DNA of 13,602 bases from Candidatus Coliplasma caballi (GTDB taxonomy: Bacteria; Bacillota; Clostridia; Oscillospirales; CAG-382). Of the stretch, positions 1 through 7,670 are shown piece after piece; positions within the stretch are counted from its first letter, which is position 1; the number at the start of each line of letters is the position of its first letter. The position numbers and the translations under genes are program-made. Location of the stretch: NCBI GenBank assembly GCA_018065365.1, contig JAGHTH010000023.1, forward strand, positions 1 to 13,602, given 5' to 3'. The notes under the pieces were generated by a model. That model was not told the DNA's origin and did not search any database. It saw only the letters and a program-made list of their open reading frames with translations.

Positions 1-61
1 TCGGCCGATTTCGTATCGTCGGCGTACTTGCGTACGGTAGAGACGAAATCGACCGAAGACA
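1..61. other. Left-edge nested inverted repeat; possible 3' end of a neighbouring transcript
   Basis: Positions 1-14 and 43-56 are inverted copies, 14 bp with one exception (C5 opposite A52). Read as minus-strand RNA, the exception is a G-U wobble and the inner segment 36-23 forms a 5-bp stem closed by a GCAA (GNRA-type) tetraloop; read as plus-strand RNA it is a C-A mismatch with a UUGC loop. The structure therefore favours minus-strand RNA. On the plus strand, one frame from position 3 is open and stops at 63-65, just as the terminator hairpin begins, so this could also be the last 20 codons of a plus-strand gene. A second plus frame is open as far as 117. Neither reading can be settled from this fragment, and no known RNA family was recognised. 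Confidence 0.4.
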
Positions 62-110
62 ATAAGAGCGAGGATTTTACTCCTCGCTCTTATGTTTTGC
101 ATTTTTTGAC
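62..110 (+). terminator. Intrinsic terminator, plus strand
   Basis: A perfect 13-bp stem (62-74 with 81-93) closes a 6-nt loop and is followed on the plus strand by a T-rich tail that includes a run of six T at 103-108. On the minus strand the hairpin is followed by mixed sequence with no U tract, so it should end a plus-strand transcript entering from outside the window. That makes the unseen neighbour convergent with the seven-gene operon. Confidence 0.75.
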
Positions 111-117
111 TGATTAG

Positions 118-160
118 AATCAGCATTTTCATTCTTGATATGCTGGTTTTTATTTTCTTC
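118..160 (+). terminator. Second terminator-like hairpin, plus strand
   Basis: Positions 118-126 pair with 140-148 (nine pairs, one a G-U wobble on the plus strand) around a 13-nt loop. The distal arm runs into a T-rich stretch at 147-160. On the minus strand the wobble becomes an A-C mismatch and no U tract follows. It is weaker than the hairpin at 62-93 and probably acts as a backup terminator for the same plus-strand transcript. Confidence 0.45.
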
Positions 161-234
161 TTGTCGTTCCCCCGGTCAAAAAATCCCTAAGACGCGCGCC
201 CGAAGTCGTTCTTTTCTTGCGTTATAAATTTTCG
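161..234. other. Short gene-free spacer after the last operon gene
   Basis: This stretch lies directly downstream of the stop codon of the last operon gene. On the minus strand it contains a T6 run (178-183), but only a weak GAC/GTC pairing precedes it, so no convincing intrinsic terminator for the operon is visible. No open frame with a ribosome site was seen. Confidence 0.4.
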
Positions 235-1458
235 TCAGCCCGTGATACCGGAGCGCTCGACACCCTCGATCATCGTTCTCTGCGCGAACAGGTACAGAAT
301 GACCAGCGGGAGCAGGATCAGCAAGCCGCTCGTGTTTCGGATCGCCGTTTCAAAGGCGTTCTGTGCGGCATAGTTGGTATCGAGGGATTTCGGGATCTTC
401 GTCGCGATCGTCGGCAGCAGCACGTTCTGCTTTAAGAACATACCCGTGTAGAAGCTGTCAGACCACTGCCATGCGAACGAGAACATGAAGATCGTAACCA
501 ACATCGTGGTGGACATCGGCATAATGATCTTCGCAAACGTCTTGTAAACGCCTGCGCCGTCCACGTACGCCGCTTCTTCCAACTCGTCCGGAACGCCGTT
601 GAAATACTGACGCATGATGTAGATGAACAGACCGTTCTTGAAGCCGAGGCAGGTCAGCGAAAGGATCGCGAACGGCCAGCTCGTTGACATCATATTGATG
701 CCGGTAATATCGCCGCCGAACACGCCGGACAGGAAACCGCGGATATAGCCGAGCGGCGCACCGAGGATCGTTCCTTCCTCAACCGTAGTGTTCCATTTGA
801 CCGCCTGATCGATCGAAGCGCCGATCTTATCACCCCAGGCACCAAAGCCGCCTTTGGTCGTGATCGCCGTCCACAAACTCTTGAAGAAGTTTCCGATGCT
901 CGAGAAGATGTTCCAGATATCGAAATGCGTGAACTTCATGTTCATGGAAGACTGGATCGTTTCGTGCGGGACGATCATCGTGAAGATGACCAGCACGAAC
1001 AGAATCTTTTTGCCTTTGAAGTTGAACTTCGCGAAACCGTAACCGACGACCGTACAGGTCAGCGTCTGAATGACGGCGCACATCAAAGACAGCACCGAGG
1101 TATTCAGCAATGCCTGGAAATAGCCGTTGTCCTGAATGATCGCTTTATAAGTATCTAATGTAGGATATCTTGCGAGCATGTGCACCGAAACGTTGACGAA
1201 GTCGTCTCTGCTCATGATCGAGGTAAAGATCTTCGACAGGTACGGGTTCAGGATGACGAAGCAAAGCCCGACCAGCAAAACGTAACGGAAGATCGCAAGG
1301 AAAAATTTCTTTGCAAAGTAAGCAGTGAGATACTTATAGCGGAACAGCGTCCAGAAAGAGAGTTTTTCCTGCTGTTTGATCTTTTGGTAAGCATCCTGAC
1401 GCTTGCGCTCTTTTTCAAGCGCTTTCTGTTCCTTTTTGGTCATATTGACTGCATCCAT
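235..1458 (-). CDS. Carbohydrate ABC transporter permease, MalG/LplC-like, with large outer insertion
   Basis: This 407-residue inner-membrane subunit of a CUT1 sugar importer is the last gene of the operon. The binding-protein-dependent permease signature is clear: the EAA loop lies at residues 295-316 (EEAAYVDGA, then the IIMPM end), where the partner ATPase docks. Six membrane segments are visible near residues 54-73, 115-140, 150-168, 260-282, 318-332 and 376-393. Usual MalG-type subunits have about 270-300 residues; the extra length comes from a charged, probably helical N-terminus (1-32) and an insertion of about 80 residues between segments 3 and 4 (roughly 175-258), rich in Gly, Trp and Phe. 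The start is ATG with a G-rich but non-canonical ribosome site (AAGGGGG, 9 nt upstream). It follows the other permease by 19 nt and should pair with it. Substrate unknown. Confidence 0.93.
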   Translation of the reverse strand: MDAVNMTKKEQKALEKERKRQDAYQKIKQQEKLSFWTLFRYKYLTAYFAKKFFLAIFRYVLLVGLCFVILNPYLSKIFTSIMSRDDFVNVSVHMLARYPTLDTYKAIIQDNGYFQALLNTSVLSLMCAVIQTLTCTVVGYGFAKFNFKGKKILFVLVIFTMIVPHETIQSSMNMKFTHFDIWNIFSSIGNFFKSLWTAITTKGGFGAWGDKIGASIDQAVKWNTTVEEGTILGAPLGYIRGFLSGVFGGDITGINMMSTSWPFAILSLTCLGFKNGLFIYIMRQYFNGVPDELEEAAYVDGAGVYKTFAKIIMPMSTTMLVTIFMFSFAWQWSDSFYTGMFLKQNVLLPTIATKIPKSLDTNYAAQNAFETAIRNTSGLLILLPLVILYLFAQRTMIEGVERSGITG

Positions 1459-1477
1459 TTTCTTCTTCCCCCTTCCG

Positions 1478-2485
1478 TCAGTTTTCTCTTCTCTGGTAGA
1501 AGACGTAGCCGCCCATGATCGCCGCGACGACCGCGAGGATCAAGATTACTACCAGGAAGTACATCCACGCCATTGCCGTGGTTTTTTCCTGCGCGTTCGC
1601 AATGGAACTGCCGGAGTTGAGCCCGTTGATGAATTTCATCATCACGTTGTTCTGTGCCGTAAAGGAGTCGATGACCGTATAGACCGCGTTGACCAGAATC
1701 ATCGGGCTGATCATCGGGAATGTGATCTTCCAGAAGGTTTCCCAGGAGGTCGCGCCGTCCATCTGGCAGGACTCGTAGATCGCCGGAGAGATGGACTGCA
1801 GGCCTGCATGGAAGATCAGCATCTGTACGCCGGACTTGTTGACGATGTCATAGACGCCGTTGACGATATCCACGATATACGTAACAAGTTGCGTACCGAT
1901 CGCCATGTTCTGGAAGAACGAGGCGACGTCCATGGCGTTCAATAGGTTGTTGGAGTTTGAGGCACCGCCGCCCGCGGCGTTGATGCTGGAGCCGGCTGAC
2001 TCCGTATATTGTCCCATGGTTTCCGCGAGGGAGTTCTGCAGGTCGATGCTCTCGATGATACCCGTCGAAACGATGACGGGGATGAAGAAGATCGCGCGGA
2101 ACACCGCTCTGCCGACCATCTTCTGATTCAGCAGCACTGCGACGAACAAAGAGAAGATGACGATCGCAGGCACGTTGAACAGGAGCTGGCTGACACTCGA
2201 ACCCAGCGTCTTGACGAAGCTGGTATCTTCGAGCAGGGCGTACTCGTAGAACGCGAAGCCCTGATACTCAAGATGATAACCGCCGCCTCTGTCGAACTGG
2301 ATATCGTTGAACGAGAACTGCAGCGATTCCAGGATCATCGGCAGGTAGATCAAGAAGAAGCCGAGCAGGAAGGGTGCGATGAACACCCATCCGCTTCTCG
2401 CCTTGGATTTCGCCAAGCTTCTGTCCTTGGTCTTTTTGACTTTCACAGCTTTGGCAGGTGCTTGTAATTCTTTTGTATTCGTCAT
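1478..2485 (-). CDS. Sugar ABC transporter permease, MalF/LplB-like
   Basis: This 335-residue CUT1 permease is the likely heterodimer partner of the permease encoded next (235-1458). Residues 1-31 are strongly basic and cytoplasmic. Membrane segments lie near 33-57, 98-120, 128-146, around 196-230, 260-280 and 306-330. The EAA loop is at 236-260 (YESCQMDGA, ending ITFPMISP), with the conserved Gly and Pro in place but Glu-Ser-Cys instead of Glu-Ala-Ala. Between segments 3 and 4 there is a low-complexity Gly/Ser/Asn/Ala stretch (about 148-185), predicted to lie outside and longer than usual for the family. The start is supported by an AGGAGG site 8 nt upstream that overlaps the TAA stop of the preceding gene (14-nt gap), which suggests coupled translation. 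Why this pair coexists with a second permease pair at 7671-9522 is unknown. Confidence 0.93.
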   Translation of the reverse strand: MTNTKELQAPAKAVKVKKTKDRSLAKSKARSGWVFIAPFLLGFFLIYLPMILESLQFSFNDIQFDRGGGYHLEYQGFAFYEYALLEDTSFVKTLGSSVSQLLFNVPAIVIFSLFVAVLLNQKMVGRAVFRAIFFIPVIVSTGIIESIDLQNSLAETMGQYTESAGSSINAAGGGASNSNNLLNAMDVASFFQNMAIGTQLVTYIVDIVNGVYDIVNKSGVQMLIFHAGLQSISPAIYESCQMDGATSWETFWKITFPMISPMILVNAVYTVIDSFTAQNNVMMKFINGLNSGSSIANAQEKTTAMAWMYFLVVILILAVVAAIMGGYVFYQRREN

Positions 2486-2499
2486 TGTAAGCCCCTCCT

Positions 2500-5445
2500 T
2501 TACTGTCTGATCGCGGATTCCTTGTAAGTCAGAACGTCGCCGTTCTCACATACTTTCAGGAAGCCGTTTTCGGGGATGCTGTAAGCTTTGCCGTCGATCT
2601 TGATGTCGAAATCATTCTTCAAGTAGTTCACGTAGAACTTCTCTCCGTTGGAATACGTCACGACGGCGACTCTCATGTCGTGATCGAGGAATTCGTGCTG
2701 CTCGATCGTTTCGTACTTCACACTCGCGAGGACTTCGTTCAGCAGGTTATAAACCTTGGCGATCGCCTGCTTCCAGATCGTGTATCTGGTGGAGTAGTAG
2801 TTTGCAAGTCTGCTGTACGTGTAGTCTTTGAGTTCGGAAGTATTGTTCGCGCCGATGATGAAGTAAGGCGATGCGCCGTTCTCCACCGCTTTCAGCACGG
2901 AGTAGGTGTAGTTTGCCGCAAGATTCAGCGGACTGCCCGCGTATTCCTTATAGCCGTGGAGCACCATTGCCATAAACGGAATGGACGCGCAGGAGCTGTT
3001 GCTGCGGGAGTCATCCATCGGAACGTCGATCAGGTCGGTTACGAAAGGCAGCGTATAGACGTTGCCGCCGCTGACCAGCACCTTTTCGTTCTGCTCGCTG
3101 ATCTTGGTAAGCAATCTCTTGACAAGCACCTTGGAGTCCTCGCGGGTCAGCGGGTCGTCCTCGTTGAAGTCGGAGTTCAGATTGTTGCCCAGCGTGCAGA
3201 CCGCGATCGCGCCGATGTCAAACGTTTCGTACTTCTTGTACATCTTGTCATAGAAGGGCTCCATTGCGTAGGGAGACAGCACCGCGGTACCGTTCTCGAT
3301 GTAGCCCTGCCAGGTCGGATCGTACTCACGGAGCCGTGCGGTACGGTCGTCGATGGTCTTTGCGAGGTCTTCGTCAGCGTCCAGGCCGTCAAACAGTTCT
3401 TTCGCATAGACGTAAGAGAAGTCGAAATCGGGGAACAGCGTTACGTTCTGCTGTTTTGCGTACGCAACGAGCTCCTTGAAGCCGTCCTCGCCGCCCATGA
3501 CCTTTTCAAACTTGACGCGGGTCGGGACCGTGAAGAACAAGCCGCCGTTGCACCAGCCGTTGAGTTTGAGTTTGACGTTGGAGATCTGCGATTCTTTCAG
3601 TTCCTCGAGGATTTCGATATCGTCCTTGAACGAGGTCAGCGCGATCATCTTCAGCACCGGGATGCCCAGCACGTGTTCCACGATTTCCATGGAGCCGAGC
3701 GTTTCGAGGTACAGCGGGATCTCGTCGCTCTGCTCTTCATCGACCGGGGCGAGAATTCCCTTCTTGATCAGGTATTCGCGATAAGTTCTTGCCATTGCGG
3801 AATAACTGACGTCGTTCTGATCCAGCATGAACAGGCGGATCTTGTAGTCGCCGGTGTATTTCCGCTTGGATTCCACCGTCCAGGTCGCGTTCGCGTCGTT
3901 CATGATACCGCCCGACAGTGCGTAGGTATCCTGCGGACGCGGGTTGAACGTGGTGTAAACCGAAATGTACGGATGCAAGCTGCCGCCGTTGTTCACGGTG
4001 ATCTTGGACAGCGAGTCGCCTTCCTCAATGACCGCCAAGAAGCCGACGTCGAGGTAATCCTCAAGCGTTTCTCTCTTGGTTACGGGGATCGGGTTGCCGT
4101 CGTCGTCCAGCTTGGGATCGCCGTTGGAATCGGTTTCATACAGCGGGTTGCCGTCATCGTCGAACTGCGGGACGTCTTCCTCATGGGTACCGACGTACGC
4201 GCTTTCCACGACGCCGTAGACCGGCAGGTACATCAGTTCGCGGTTTGCGCCCGTGATGGTGTGGTACGCGTAATCGGGGCCGTACATCGGCATCGTGCTC
4301 GTTTTGCTCGAACTGTTCGCCGCGTCCTTAAAGGAGATCAGCGAGCCGGATCCGTCGGGCGTGAAGATATATCCTTCGTTCGCGGTATTGCCCGCGCCGC
4401 CGTAAGGAAGCAGGACCACGTTGCGCAGCGTGTAGGTCGTGGAGTCAAAACGAATGTTGCCGGCGTTCAGACGGATCGTGATACCGCCCTCGCCGTCCAC
4501 TTTATACTCGATTGCGAGTTTGAACAGCGGCGGGTTTTCTTCCGAAGACTCGTATTCCGCTTCGGCGTGGTCTTCCTCCATCTGTTCGTAGGTGTAATCG
4601 GTGTAAAGTTTGATGAAGTTCTCGCAGCGGAGCAGCTCTTTGGAAGCGATCGTCTTTTCGCAAGCGTAGATCGCGAACTTCTCCAGAACGGGATACTGCT
4701 CTTTGTAAGAGTCCAGCGTCTTCTGTGCTTTGGTCGTGTCGTTCAGATCGTACAGGATGTAGAACGCACGCAGCACGCTCGCGTCGCGGGCAGAGGAGGA
4801 GTTTGCCTTGACCTGTTCCAGCAGCGCTTCGAACTTGTCGTAGCGGATCTGTCTCGGAACGAGGTACAGCACCTGCTCACGTCCGATGGAATACTCCACA
4901 CGAACGCCGCCGCGGATGTTGGACGTCTTGATCTGCTGATTCGCAGCCGCGTCCGCAAAGGAGTTCATTTCCATATCGGAAGCGTTCTGCGTATATTGGA
5001 TAATCAGCTGGGAATACAGTTTTTCTTTGACCGCCTCGGAAGTGCCGCTTCCGTTCTGGGGTTTGAAGCCGGCATCGATCGGGTTGGTCGTGTAGTACGC
5101 GGTGTATTCGGGGATCGCTCCCTCCATCGCGTCAATGTCTTCCTTGGTCTGCTCGGGATTGGTAAGGTTCAAGAACACCATTTCGCCGGTTACGGGGTCG
5201 CCGTACATTGCGACGCCCTCGACGACACAGTAAAGCGTCATCGGAACGATCAGGTTTCCGTCGCCTTTCAATCGGTCTTCGACCGTTTTGAAGGAAGTTG
5301 CCATATAGGCGGGGCAAAGCTCGTCTCTCCAGGTGTCCTCCCACGATTTCTGGTCTTCCGCAAAAGCGGTAAGCGCGCAGAACGCGGGGAGCAGCATCGC
5401 GATGCACACCAACAGAAGGAGCGTGCGTTTCATGATTTTTTTCAT
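2500..5445 (-). CDS. Secreted DUF5696-family protein with glycosidase-like features
   Basis: This 981-residue exported protein has a signal peptide at 1-29 (basic MKKIMKR, a Leu-rich core, then AFA before Glu30) and no lipobox. Residues 30-330 form an alpha/beta region. The family signature (GYIFTPDGSGSLISF) lies at 358-372. Residues 575-900 have the alternating strand/helix character of a TIM barrel, with acidic strand ends such as FPDFDFSYVY (671-680). The last 70 residues resemble the small beta-sandwich that closes many glycoside hydrolases. I infer a carbohydrate-active role; the catalytic residues cannot be named and no activity is shown. The frame opens upstream at GTG 5469, but ATG 5445 is preferred: an AGGAG site lies 10 nt before it, and the upstream stretch contains a TTA codon, a codon absent from most of the gene. 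It starts 20 nt after the NHL/YIP1 gene. Confidence 0.85.
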   Translation of the reverse strand: MKKIMKRTLLLLVCIAMLLPAFCALTAFAEDQKSWEDTWRDELCPAYMATSFKTVEDRLKGDGNLIVPMTLYCVVEGVAMYGDPVTGEMVFLNLTNPEQTKEDIDAMEGAIPEYTAYYTTNPIDAGFKPQNGSGTSEAVKEKLYSQLIIQYTQNASDMEMNSFADAAANQQIKTSNIRGGVRVEYSIGREQVLYLVPRQIRYDKFEALLEQVKANSSSARDASVLRAFYILYDLNDTTKAQKTLDSYKEQYPVLEKFAIYACEKTIASKELLRCENFIKLYTDYTYEQMEEDHAEAEYESSEENPPLFKLAIEYKVDGEGGITIRLNAGNIRFDSTTYTLRNVVLLPYGGAGNTANEGYIFTPDGSGSLISFKDAANSSSKTSTMPMYGPDYAYHTITGANRELMYLPVYGVVESAYVGTHEEDVPQFDDDGNPLYETDSNGDPKLDDDGNPIPVTKRETLEDYLDVGFLAVIEEGDSLSKITVNNGGSLHPYISVYTTFNPRPQDTYALSGGIMNDANATWTVESKRKYTGDYKIRLFMLDQNDVSYSAMARTYREYLIKKGILAPVDEEQSDEIPLYLETLGSMEIVEHVLGIPVLKMIALTSFKDDIEILEELKESQISNVKLKLNGWCNGGLFFTVPTRVKFEKVMGGEDGFKELVAYAKQQNVTLFPDFDFSYVYAKELFDGLDADEDLAKTIDDRTARLREYDPTWQGYIENGTAVLSPYAMEPFYDKMYKKYETFDIGAIAVCTLGNNLNSDFNEDDPLTREDSKVLVKRLLTKISEQNEKVLVSGGNVYTLPFVTDLIDVPMDDSRSNSSCASIPFMAMVLHGYKEYAGSPLNLAANYTYSVLKAVENGASPYFIIGANNTSELKDYTYSRLANYYSTRYTIWKQAIAKVYNLLNEVLASVKYETIEQHEFLDHDMRVAVVTYSNGEKFYVNYLKNDFDIKIDGKAYSIPENGFLKVCENGDVLTYKESAIRQ

Positions 5446-5455
5446 TTGTAACAAG

Positions 5456-5460
5456 CTCCT
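5456..5460 (-). promoter_or_regulatory. Ribosome binding site that fixes the DUF5696 start at 5445
   Basis: Minus-strand AGGAG lies 10 nt before ATG 5443-5445. It falls inside the extra eight codons that a GTG start at 5467-5469 would add, which argues that those codons are untranslated leader. The stop of the upstream gene (5466-5468) lies just before it. Confidence 0.7.
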
Positions 5461-5465
5461 TTCCG

Positions 5466-7658
5466 TCACATCATCATTGTGGCTTCAACGTAGATGTTAT
5501 GTGCGAAGATGTACATCTGTCTGATCAGGTTGAAGAACAGGATCGCCACGAACATAATCACGCCGACCATCAGGATGGTACCCAGAATCGTAATGAAGTT
5601 CTTGCCGAGCGTGTAATCGTGCGTAACCATGACGCCGAAGAAGACCAGCAGGATCAGCCATACCCAAGCGATCGACATCAGCATCGACAGGATGTCCTGC
5701 TCGGAGAGCGTCAGCACGTTGGAAAGCGCGACGCACGGGATCTTGAGCATGACCAGCGGTACCAACGAGTAGCAGACGCAGATGAACACGTCTTTGAACG
5801 AGCCCTCGCCGTCGAACAGCGTCGTCAGACACCAGTTCGCAACCGCAAACAGCAGTACAGGAACGAGGATCGCGAGCATCGCGGCAATGTAGCTGCTCTC
5901 ACCGTTGTTGGTGGTCGCCAGGTAGCCGGTTCCGATCGCTTCATAGACAAACGACAGAGCCGTGATCGCCAGCCAGAAGATCGCGCCGCGGACAGAGCCG
6001 CGTTTCTCATGTTTCAGATCCCAGAAGCCGTCAAACGGATGCAAGATCAGGTGGAACCCGTAAACGACTTCTTCCCAGAATCCTCTCTTGACCTTGTCTT
6101 TGGTGTTCTTCTTGTTGAACTTGGCAGCCCAGCCGAAGAACTTGATGATGCCGAACAGCAATGCCGCCGCGACCAGAAGGAAGATCCACAGATGTTCCTC
6201 GATCCACTCTTTGCGGTATGCCTGATAAGCGACGTCGTAGTTCTCTCTGTCATACGCGAAGCGGTAATACTGCATTGCCTGCACGTACTCGCCGCTGCGG
6301 TACAAGGACTGTCCGATACCGATATACGCGGTATCGTAGTTGTTGTTTCTCTGCAGGATGCTGGTGTAATACTTGACCGCCTCGGAATAGTTCTGATCCG
6401 CGTCGTTCTTGATAGCGGAAGCGATCAGATCGCCGTAGTCGGTACGTTCCAGCACCGTGATCGCGGCGGAGGACTGGTCAAGCAGCAGCATATTCGTTCC
6501 CTGATAGTCGATTGCTTTCAGGTTGACGATGTTACCGAGCTGATCGCCCTTATCGCCGAACGCGTACAGCAGGTTGCCCTGCTCGTCGTAGGTAAATACT
6601 TTACTTCTCTTGTTATCGATCAGTGACCAGACGCCGTCATCGGACAGCGCGACGTCCACGACGGTCGAAGCGCCGGTATAACGGAATTCGCTGGTTGCGA
6701 ACGAGCGAGTGTCGATCTCACCGATCGGGGAGAACAAACCGTTACGGTTCATGACGTCGTTACCGTTCGGGTTCAGTTTCTTGACAGTCGCGTATTTGCC
6801 GGACTTGTCCGTGATGCCCGAAAGGACGTTCGCTTCTTCAATGGAAGCCGTGGTTACGTAGATGAAGTCGTCCGCGTCGATGCAGATGTTGTTGTACTCG
6901 GTCGGAACGTATCTTTCCGAAGCGGCGATCTGCTTTTCGGTCTGGAACATTCTCCAGAAGTAATCGAACGCGCTGTAAGTAACTTTCTGTGCGCCGACGA
7001 AGCCGTTGAACGAGCCGTCGCGGTTCAGAGAAATGATACCGTAGTTGGTGGTCTGCGAAACGACGTAGATACGTCCCGCGGAGTCGACCGCAACGGCGAT
7101 CGGGGTGTAAACGGGGTTATCCGGCATGACTTCGGAAGCGGGCTCGGGAACGATGTCCACGAAGTTACCGACTTTATCGAAGATGACGATACGGGAGTTG
7201 CCGGTATCCGTAACGTAGATCTCACTTTCGGAGACGTACACGCCGTGCGGGCTCTTCAGACCGTCCGGAACGCCGAAGCTGTTCGTAAAGGTGCTGATGA
7301 TCAGTCGGACGTTGTACTCTTCATCCGTAACGACGATCTGGTTGTTGTCCGTATCCGAAATATAGACGTTGTTCAGGTCGTCCACGAAGAGATCGGTCGG
7401 GCCGTTCAGGCCGGTAAAGGTGCTTGCGTACTTCATTTTCGCGTTGGAGCTCGCGCCGCCTTCCTCGGAAAGCGAATAGAGCAGCGTCTGCGAAGTGATC
7501 TGTTTGACCGGGAAGTACGCCGCGGGGCTGCGCTGCATCCGTCTGCCCACACCGTAAGTGTAGGTGGAGTAAGGTACCAGAGCGCTCGCCGTGACGGAGC
7601 CGATCGTTACGATCAGCAGCGCGACGATCAGAAGGGTGGTTAAAATTCTGTGTTTCAT
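5466..7658 (-). CDS. NHL beta-propeller, TPR-like and YIP1-domain membrane protein
   Basis: This 730-residue protein has three parts. An N-terminal hydrophobic segment (4-25, basic start, ASA near 24-26) is a signal peptide or anchor. Residues 80-405 hold six NHL-like repeats, with strands at about 86-112, 136-161, 185-212, 257-272, 333-358 and 379-404 (for example VYISDTDNNQIVV and IYVTDTGNSRIVIF), fitting a six-bladed propeller outside the cell. Residues 410-482 are two TPR-like helical hairpins. A membrane segment at 487-509 leads to a basic cytoplasmic stretch and then a YIP1-type domain (535-715; LHPFDGFWDLKHE, then about five membrane segments). NHL propellers usually bind ligands or partners; bacterial YIP1 domains have no settled role. 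Its position between permease and glycosidase-like genes suggests a transporter accessory, scaffold or sensor. Start supported by AAGGAGGGG overlapping the upstream stop. Confidence 0.88.
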   Translation of the reverse strand: MKHRILTTLLIVALLIVTIGSVTASALVPYSTYTYGVGRRMQRSPAAYFPVKQITSQTLLYSLSEEGGASSNAKMKYASTFTGLNGPTDLFVDDLNNVYISDTDNNQIVVTDEEYNVRLIISTFTNSFGVPDGLKSPHGVYVSESEIYVTDTGNSRIVIFDKVGNFVDIVPEPASEVMPDNPVYTPIAVAVDSAGRIYVVSQTTNYGIISLNRDGSFNGFVGAQKVTYSAFDYFWRMFQTEKQIAASERYVPTEYNNICIDADDFIYVTTASIEEANVLSGITDKSGKYATVKKLNPNGNDVMNRNGLFSPIGEIDTRSFATSEFRYTGASTVVDVALSDDGVWSLIDNKRSKVFTYDEQGNLLYAFGDKGDQLGNIVNLKAIDYQGTNMLLLDQSSAAITVLERTDYGDLIASAIKNDADQNYSEAVKYYTSILQRNNNYDTAYIGIGQSLYRSGEYVQAMQYYRFAYDRENYDVAYQAYRKEWIEEHLWIFLLVAAALLFGIIKFFGWAAKFNKKNTKDKVKRGFWEEVVYGFHLILHPFDGFWDLKHEKRGSVRGAIFWLAITALSFVYEAIGTGYLATTNNGESSYIAAMLAILVPVLLFAVANWCLTTLFDGEGSFKDVFICVCYSLVPLVMLKIPCVALSNVLTLSEQDILSMLMSIAWVWLILLVFFGVMVTHDYTLGKNFITILGTILMVGVIMFVAILFFNLIRQMYIFAHNIYVEATMMM

Positions 7659-7670
7659 TCCGTCCCCTCC

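Noticed and set aside
3..65. Possible C-terminal fragment of a plus-strand gene
   Set aside because: The frame ends neatly at the terminator, but it is only 20 codons, a second plus-strand frame is also open here, and the strong inverted repeat offers another explanation. It is noted in the edge feature and not called as a gene.
2680..5451. 923-codon plus-strand open frame
   Set aside because: It is exactly codon-aligned antisense to the DUF5696 gene, which has a signal peptide, family signature and ribosome site; the antisense product is Arg/Val/His-rich with no domain.
5499..6626. 375-codon plus-strand frame
   Set aside because: It is a codon-aligned shadow of the NHL/YIP1 gene, rich in Asp, Arg and Gln with no hydrophobic pattern or start signal.
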